DNA of 64,000 nucleotides, from contig JAEWYW010000023.1 of the NCBI GenBank assembly GCA_023458535.1, positions 1 to 64,000 on the forward strand. Reading direction: 5' to 3'. This document shows positions 58,784-64,000 of this stretch, piece by piece (within the stretch, counting starts at the first letter, position 1; every line of letters starts with the position of its first letter). The notes beneath the pieces were generated by a model, which worked only from the letters and a program-made list of their open reading frames with translations, was not told the origin of the DNA and searched no databases. Position numbers and translations under genes: made by a program. The DNA is from Bacteroidota bacterium. Lineage in GTDB: Bacteria; Bacteroidota; Bacteroidia; Flavobacteriales; Weeksellaceae.

Positions 58784-60253
58784 TTATTCTGTTTTTTTAA
58801 ACGCTTCTAAAGTCTTATATTTTTCCGACTGGTAGACTTTTACTATATAATCGAAAACAATGTCTTTTAGAAGGAAGCCTATTATTCCTAAAATTCCCAG
58901 ACTGGCAACACCTCCATATATTCCAAAAAAATATTTCATAATGGTAAAGACCAATACCGGTAATAACAACTGTGGAATCGTCAACAACATCGTTTTCATG
59001 TTAAAATTATTCTTGCCACCGCCGTAAGATTTCGTACTGGAATTTAGATCTATTGGTTGTCTGTTGAATGCGCCTGCTAACAAAACGATATAAGAATTTA
59101 CTCCTAAGTTATACAATCCCGCAGCAAATACCGTAAGATAGACCTCAAGTCCTAAAAAAAGATACGCTGTAGACAAAATTAATGAAACTACGATACCTAA
59201 TACGATGAGTGCCCATTTACCCATTAAATACTTTTTATAGGGAACATTCTGCGTCATCATCAGTGGATAGTAGGAACTGTCCCACGATGGAACTCTTTGC
59301 CCAAACATCATCATGAAACCACCAGAAACAAATATTCCTCCAAATAATTTCATATAATCCCCTTCATAAAATCCGTTAAAAAACAGCAGTCCATAAAACA
59401 AAAACAGAAAACTCATAACAAGTGCTGACCGTGCTGCTTTGCTTCTTTTCAACAAGCGGATATCATTATTAATAAAAGTGCCTGTGACTCCAAAACGATT
59501 TAAAAATTCGATATTTTCAGATTTACCACTTGCTTTCTTAAGTTCTAGTCCTTTATCTAAATAAAAATCGTTATAAATTAAACGATACGCTAAAATAGCT
59601 ACTCCCACAGCTGCTAGCAAAGGAATTATAGCCAGAAATGGATATTGATACATGCTGTAAAATATCCGTTCTGAATAAGTGGTTACTTCTACAAAATGGT
59701 AATATTCCAGTATTCCAAGGAGCGCAACAAGTCCAAAGACTAAAAAAACCACCCAATCTTTTCCATTAAGTATAATATTGAGAAAGTTATTAAAGTAAAA
59801 AATGCAGTAAATACCCAATGCAAAAGCAATAACCCGTACTGCAGAGAAATCGCCATCGAAAATCAACAAACCTGCAAAAGGTATTAAAAACAGTAAATTG
59901 CCCCAATTGAAAAAATGTGTGATGATTTTTAACATAGTATAATTCACCAAAACATTTTTCTTAAGACCTGTGGTAAGAAACGGTTTAATGTTTTGTGTAG
60001 GCATAGCCTGAAAAAAATACCGTATCAGTAAATCTGCTGCCCAATAAAAAATAAAGTATTTACAGAAAAGTTGTAAAGGATTGGTTTGAAGTTCCTCTTT
60101 TGCAAAAAAATATATCCCAAACGGAAGCAACGCAAACACGAATGCAAAGCTGGCAAAACCAATAAAAGTTAAAATTTTTAAAACTAAATTGGTTCCAAAC
60201 TGTGGATTTCGGATAAAGCTTTTGAATTCAAATTGCAATAATCTTCGATACAT
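58784..60253 (-). CDS. DUF5687 family ABC transporter permease
   Basis: A 489-residue membrane protein with about 12 hydrophobic segments, starting MYRRLLQFEFKSFIRNPQFGTNLVLKILTF, the ABC-2-like opening of DUF5687. A cytoplasmic stretch around 235-270 (KGLELKKASGKSENIEFLNRFG, then NNDIRLLKRSKAARSAL) probably docks the ATPase, and FGQRVPSWDSSYYPLMMTQNVPYKKYLMGKW is characteristic. It is the membrane half of the system with the ATPase downstream. No substrate-binding protein is nearby, which favours export over uptake; this is an inference. Confidence 0.85.
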   Translation of the reverse strand: MYRRLLQFEFKSFIRNPQFGTNLVLKILTFIGFASFAFVFALLPFGIYFFAKEELQTNPLQLFCKYFIFYWAADLLIRYFFQAMPTQNIKPFLTTGLKKNVLVNYTMLKIITHFFNWGNLLFLIPFAGLLIFDGDFSAVRVIAFALGIYCIFYFNNFLNIILNGKDWVVFLVFGLVALLGILEYYHFVEVTTYSERIFYSMYQYPFLAIIPLLAAVGVAILAYRLIYNDFYLDKGLELKKASGKSENIEFLNRFGVTGTFINNDIRLLKRSKAARSALVMSFLFLFYGLLFFNGFYEGDYMKLFGGIFVSGGFMMMFGQRVPSWDSSYYPLMMTQNVPYKKYLMGKWALIVLGIVVSLILSTAYLFLGLEVYLTVFAAGLYNLGVNSYIVLLAGAFNRQPIDLNSSTKSYGGGKNNFNMKTMLLTIPQLLLPVLVFTIMKYFFGIYGGVASLGILGIIGFLLKDIVFDYIVKVYQSEKYKTLEAFKKTE

Positions 60254-60306
60254 CGACTATAGTTTTAGAGAATAAGTCGAAAAATAAGGAAAATGTTACA
60301 AATAAA

Positions 60307-61956
60307 CTAGTTCATTAGTTGTTTCGCTTGCTCAATGGCTGCATCTGTAATTTTTGAACCCGATAAAAGCTGTGCAATTTCCTGAAGTTTTTCCTCGTCA
60401 TTTAATGGCACAATAGTAGAAATGGTTTTTCCAGAAACATCCTGCTTTACCACTTTATAATTGTTGTCGCCCTTCGCAGCTACCTGCGCCAAATGAGAAA
60501 TCACGATCAACTGCATATCTTTACCCATTTCGTGCATTAATTTACCCATTTCTTCGGCAACACGCCCAGAAACACCCGTATCAATTTCATCTAAAATTAA
60601 GGTGGGAAGTTCTGAATTTTCAGCAATAATTTTCTTTACAGCCAACATTACCCTCGACCTCTCACCTCCTGAAATGGCTCCTTGAATTGGTTTTAATGGA
60701 AACCCAGCATTGGCTTGAAAGAGAATGCCAATTTTCTCGCTTCCGAATTTATTAAAAGTATCGCTTTCTGTAATCTCTACACCAATTTTTGCTTTCTCTA
60801 AACCTAGTTGCTTCAATAGAGTTTCCATCTTCTTTTCGAATACAGGAACAGATTTTTTTCTGTTATCGGCCAGTTTTTTCGAAAGTTTAGTCAATTTCTT
60901 TTCTAAGTCGACAATTTTATTGGAGGTTTCCTGAATGAAATCTTCAAGTTCAGCAAAACCAGACTGCTCGCCAGCTAACTGGTTTCGCAATTCAATGAGT
61001 TCTTCGATGGTTTTCACATCGTGCTTTAAAAATAAAGCATTGATTGTATTCACTTTTACATTCAGCTGATCCAATAATTCCTGGTTGACATCAATTTTTT
61101 CGGCACCATCCTGCAGTTCAAAAAGGACATCTTTAAATTCCAGAAAAATACTTTCATAACGGGCTGAAAGTTCAGAAAACTCATGCGATAATTCTGCTAC
61201 CTTGGATAATTTATTACGAACGTCATTTAAACCATCTAAAACTCCAATCTCCTCCTGATCCATTCGTATAAATGCCTGAGCGAGATATTCAGAAATGGCT
61301 CCTGCATTCTCCTGAGTGGAAAGTTGAGCCTGCAAATCTTCCCAGTTCACTTGGTCTAGATCTACTTCTTTGAGTTCATTTAACAAAAATGTTTTGTAAT
61401 CGGATTCTTTATTGCCTTCCAACACTTGGTTTTTGAGCTGTTCCAAATGTTTTTTGAGCATCTGCCATTCCTGAAAAGTATTCTGGTAGTCAAGGATTAT
61501 TTTTTTATTATCGCTCAGTCCATCAATAATGGAAAACTGGTAATCTTCATTGAACAGATGGGAAGTTTCAAACTGCGAATGAATGTCAATCAGTTTTTCT
61601 GAAAGTGATTTTAAGACATCCAAATTTACGGGTACATCATTTACAAAAGCCCGTGATTTTCCGGATGGCAGAATCTCTCTTCTTATGATGCTAGGGTTCT
61701 CAAAATCCAAATCATTCTCATCAAAAAAAGTTTTTAAAGTATCCTTAACCACAAATTCAGCTTCTATAATACTTTTGTTTTCTGTATTTGAAATGGCTTT
61801 TGCATCAGATCTCTCACCTAATATTAAGCGCAAAGCTCCCAAAATAATAGATTTTCCCGCACCAGTTTCACCAGTTATCACCTGCAGACCTTTGTGCAAG
61901 TGGATTTCTAACTGATTAATAAGCGCGAAATTTTGTATAAATATTCTTGAAAGCAT
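60307..61956 (-). CDS. recN: DNA repair protein RecN
   Basis: SMC-like ATPase acting early in double-strand-break repair. The N-terminal lobe has MLSRIFIQNFALINQLEIHLHKGLQVITGETGAGKSIILGAL with Walker A at 29-36. A long coiled-coil-rich middle follows (about 150-370), then the C-terminal lobe with FQANAGFPLKPIQGAISGGERSRVMLAVK (signature), LILDEIDTGVSGRVAEEMG (Walker B) and VISHLAQVAAKGD. Length 549 is normal. It is followed at 54 nt by the DUF5687 gene. A promoter lies just upstream, so it is probably not dependent on the PorD-type gene. Confidence 0.96.
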   Translation of the reverse strand: MLSRIFIQNFALINQLEIHLHKGLQVITGETGAGKSIILGALRLILGERSDAKAISNTENKSIIEAEFVVKDTLKTFFDENDLDFENPSIIRREILPSGKSRAFVNDVPVNLDVLKSLSEKLIDIHSQFETSHLFNEDYQFSIIDGLSDNKKIILDYQNTFQEWQMLKKHLEQLKNQVLEGNKESDYKTFLLNELKEVDLDQVNWEDLQAQLSTQENAGAISEYLAQAFIRMDQEEIGVLDGLNDVRNKLSKVAELSHEFSELSARYESIFLEFKDVLFELQDGAEKIDVNQELLDQLNVKVNTINALFLKHDVKTIEELIELRNQLAGEQSGFAELEDFIQETSNKIVDLEKKLTKLSKKLADNRKKSVPVFEKKMETLLKQLGLEKAKIGVEITESDTFNKFGSEKIGILFQANAGFPLKPIQGAISGGERSRVMLAVKKIIAENSELPTLILDEIDTGVSGRVAEEMGKLMHEMGKDMQLIVISHLAQVAAKGDNNYKVVKQDVSGKTISTIVPLNDEEKLQEIAQLLSGSKITDAAIEQAKQLMN

Positions 61957-61982
61957 TGATGAATAGGCAGATTTATAATCTA

Positions 61983-62012
61983 CAAAGATATGGGTTTAGA
62001 AATGAAAACAAG
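61983..62012 (-). promoter_or_regulatory. recN promoter
   Basis: Leftward CTTG (62009-62012), 18 nt, TATCTTTG (61983-61990), 26 nt before the ATG at 61956. The -33 differs from TTTG at one position. I see no LexA-like palindrome nearby. Confidence 0.5.
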
Positions 62013-62027
62013 AAAAACTACAAAATC

Positions 62028-62927
62028 TTATTTCCATTTATTCCACTTGGTATCATTAAATTTTGGAGCGAAAAGAATCATCAATTGTTTCAGTTCGTTC
62101 ATGTTAACACCACCATTGTTGCTGCTGTTGAAAATATTATAAATTTCATCACTTTTAGCATCAATAAAGAGATTAAAAGGATAGTTCTGCTGAAAAGAGT
62201 TCTCGTACATTTTCAGTCTCATTAGCGCATCAAAAATAGCCTTTTTCCCTAGTGTGGGATCCTGATTATACAAATTATCCAACCCAACTCTGTGATAAGC
62301 GTAATAGCTCGCTCTCAACTGATTCATATTGGTATTTAGGAGTTCATTTACCAAAGTTAACCGTGCTTTCGGACCTTCTACCTGTGCCCATCCTTCATAG
62401 CCTCTGTTCTGCGCATTTTGTGCAATGGTTTGTGATTTTGTGAACCACTGTGTTCCTGCATTTGTTTGGAAACTATCTGCGTCATAGCCTAAAATAAGGT
62501 AAATATAGTAGCTGATAACATCGGTAAGGTTTTTCCCTGAAAATTGTCTTTCATTAAAAATTAAATTCTCATTTTCTGCATATTCAAATGAAAATTTGGT
62601 ATCATTGAGATTCAACATGGGAGATTCATAAGTGCTTCCATAAACTGGACGCACAAATTGCACAATAAGATTTCCTTTAAAAATATTTCCATTTCTTTCG
62701 CTGATCACCATGGCAAAATTAGCTTTGATTTTTTCAAAATTCTGAAGCTTTTTACCTGTCCAGCTGGTATTATTAATGAAATCTCTCACTGATTTTTCCA
62801 GTGTTTTGTAAACCTGCTGATTACTTCCGCCCAATTGTTGTGCACTAACCTGCACTGTAGATAGAATTTCTTGTGAAAATCCTAAATGAAAGATGGAAAG
62901 AAAAAATATGATGATGAACTTTTTCAT
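62028..62927 (-). CDS. DUF4835 family protein (PorD-type)
   Basis: A 299-residue exported protein with signal peptide MKKFIIIFFLSIFHLGFS. The mature part matches DUF4835: QVSAQQLGGSNQQVYKTLEKSVRDFINNTSWTGKKL, then FVRPVYGSTYESPMLNL, LSYY-like YYIYLILGYDADSF and the C-terminal FNLFIDAKSDEIYNIF. Some databases name this family type IX secretion protein PorD; I regard that name as likely but rely on memory. The order coaBC, this gene, recN recurs in Bacteroidota. Signal and size agree with a periplasmic or outer-membrane-associated location. Confidence 0.88.
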   Translation of the reverse strand: MKKFIIIFFLSIFHLGFSQEILSTVQVSAQQLGGSNQQVYKTLEKSVRDFINNTSWTGKKLQNFEKIKANFAMVISERNGNIFKGNLIVQFVRPVYGSTYESPMLNLNDTKFSFEYAENENLIFNERQFSGKNLTDVISYYIYLILGYDADSFQTNAGTQWFTKSQTIAQNAQNRGYEGWAQVEGPKARLTLVNELLNTNMNQLRASYYAYHRVGLDNLYNQDPTLGKKAIFDALMRLKMYENSFQQNYPFNLFIDAKSDEIYNIFNSSNNGGVNMNELKQLMILFAPKFNDTKWNKWK

Positions 62928-62986
62928 TGTATAAAAAATTGAGAACGGAAATTTAGCGAATTTATTTGATTTAGGATTTGTAATGT

Positions 62987-64000
62987 TTAAGGATTCAAGT
63001 GCATAAGGTTTTCCAAGGTATTCAAAATATCTTTAGCTACTTCATCTTTACTTTTCAAATTAAACTCCAGCTTCTCCTCTTTTGTGAAAATTTTAATTTT
63101 ATTGGTGTCGTTCTTAAAACCTGCACCTTCATCTCGCAAAGAGTTTAGAACAATCATATCCAGATTTTTCTTTTGAAGTTTTCCTTTGGCATTTTCTTCT
63201 TCATTTTGAGTTTCCAAAGCAAAGCCCACCAAAAACTGGTGCTGCTTTTTTTCGCCCATCGTTTTTAAAATATCGGGGTTCTTTACCAGCTCTATCACCA
63301 ATTCTTCATCATTTTTTTTAATTTTTTCTTGAGCAACCTCCTTTGGAGCATAATCTGCAACTGCAGCACTTGCAATGGCAATGTCCACATTTTCGTAAAA
63401 CTCAAAAACTTTCGCAAGCATTTCTTTGGCGGAAGTTACTTTGTGAAGTTTAATATTAGGATTTTGTGTGCTAAGATTACTTGGGCCAGAAATTAAAATT
63501 ACTTTTGCGCCCCGCTTACAGGCTTCCTCAGCTAAAGAAAAGCCCATTTTCCCAGAAGAATGATTTCCTATAAAACGGACCGGATCAATAGCTTCATAAG
63601 TAGGCCCAGCAGTAATAAGTACTGTTTTGCCATTTAATGACTTTTCATTGACTGCACTTTCAAAAAATTCTTCAACCGCTTTTAAGATGGTTTGGGGTTC
63701 TGCCATCCTGCCCTGACCAACCAGTCCACTTGCCAGCTCGCCATTTTCTGCGGGGATAATAATATGACCAAAGTCTTCAGCGAAATCTAAATTTTGCTGC
63801 GTGGAAGGATGTTGATACATGTCTAAATCCATCGCTGGTGCAATAAAAACTGGGCATTTAGCAGACATATAGGTGGCTATGACTAAATTATCGCACATGC
63901 CATGAACCATCTTGGATAAAGTATTTGCCGTACAAGGAGCTATAATCATTACATCTGCCCAAAGCGCCATTTCAACATGACTGTTCCAGGTTCCGTTTAA
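62987..64000 (-). CDS. coaBC: CoaBC, phosphopantothenoylcysteine decarboxylase/synthetase, 5' end cut by window edge
   Basis: Bifunctional coenzyme A enzyme. The gene begins beyond the right edge; the visible frame continues in from 64000 (N-S-H-V-E before MALWADVMIIAPCTANTL, the flavin-dependent CoaC part). CoaC active-site-region residues include the ANTLSKMVHGMCDNL stretch and PAMDLDMYQHP. The CoaB half starts near KTVLITAGPTYEAIDPVRFIGNHSSGKMG, with AAVADY and the KNPDIL and GFALET motifs following. 338 codons are visible, with the C-terminus intact. The internal ATG at 63970 is not the start. The DUF4835 gene follows 59 nt downstream. Confidence 0.95.
   Translation of the reverse strand, partial: LNGTWNSHVEMALWADVMIIAPCTANTLSKMVHGMCDNLVIATYMSAKCPVFIAPAMDLDMYQHPSTQQNLDFAEDFGHIIIPAENGELASGLVGQGRMAEPQTILKAVEEFFESAVNEKSLNGKTVLITAGPTYEAIDPVRFIGNHSSGKMGFSLAEEACKRGAKVILISGPSNLSTQNPNIKLHKVTSAKEMLAKVFEFYENVDIAIASAAVADYAPKEVAQEKIKKNDEELVIELVKNPDILKTMGEKKQHQFLVGFALETQNEEENAKGKLQKKNLDMIVLNSLRDEGAGFKNDTNKIKIFTKEEKLEFNLKSKDEVAKDILNTLENLMHLNP

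Noticed and set aside
1..64000. tRNA, rRNA, riboswitch, insertion sequence, prophage or defence-island signatures
   Set aside because: I looked for T-loop-like motifs, long conserved non-coding blocks, transposase or integrase motifs and terminal repeats by reading, and found none that I could support. A covariance-model scan would be needed to exclude small RNAs.

Overview
This window is a piece of AT-rich core chromosome from a member of the Bacteroidota, class Flavobacteriia, most likely the Chryseobacterium/Weeksellaceae group. The evidence is the gene content: DUF4835/PorD, DUF5687, 2TM-domain proteins, TonB-dependent receptors with carboxypeptidase-like N-domains, a long-linker FtsZ and a PASTA-bearing FtsI. 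Promoters of the Bacteroidota type (TTTG, about 18 nt, TAnnTTTG) and weak or absent Shine-Dalgarno sequences agree. I see no transposase, phage, CRISPR array, tRNA or rRNA. The genus is inferred from resemblance; no search was run.

Layout. 1-8.7 kb: a DUF3820 fragment, an AI-2E-type permease, a membrane protein, a pabB-pabC pair converging on menD (chorismate and isochorismate branches), a 2-oxoglutarate dioxygenase, a frameshifted PA0069-type radical SAM gene and two small proteins. 8.7-21 kb: a large AsmA-like envelope protein, DUF2797, a UDP-glucuronate-type epimerase, DUF2795, SecA, a ROK sugar kinase with a lipoprotein MsrA, a GH3-family protein and a bacilliredoxin. 21.2-38.4 kb: one uninterrupted leftward division and cell-wall (dcw) cluster, mraZ-rsmH-ftsL-ftsI-murE-mraY-murD-ftsW-murG-murC-(unknown exported protein)-ftsQ-ftsA-ftsZ-yqeY. 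It has a three-box MraZ operator upstream and a terminator after yqeY; murF and ddl are not in it. 38.6-51 kb: an alpha/beta hydrolase, engB, an ElaA-like acetyltransferase, a JmjC/cupin protein, two outer-membrane receptors, surE, the Prc protease, a Cu/Zn superoxide dismutase and a small exported protein. 51.2-54 kb: a LytS/LytTR two-component module in which the 2TM domain occurs three times. 54-64 kb: LysE-type exporter, LD-carboxypeptidase, YraN, SDR, a frameshifted NTF2-like gene, tsaB, an ABC transporter, recN, DUF4835/PorD and the 3' part of coaBC.

Biologically the window is dominated by envelope construction: lipid II synthesis, septal synthesis, the Z ring and its membrane anchor, protein export, outer-membrane receptors, periplasmic proteolysis and oxidative repair. 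The least explained structures are non-coding or modular: five or more short arrays with a 7-bp period whose unit differs at each locus; a recurrent -7 promoter box placed 3-4 nt before the ATG, predicting leaderless mRNAs; the triple 2TM signalling cluster; an exported protein of unknown function inserted between murC and ftsQ; and a lysine-rich periplasmic tail on FtsQ. No clearly new defence or mobile system is present.
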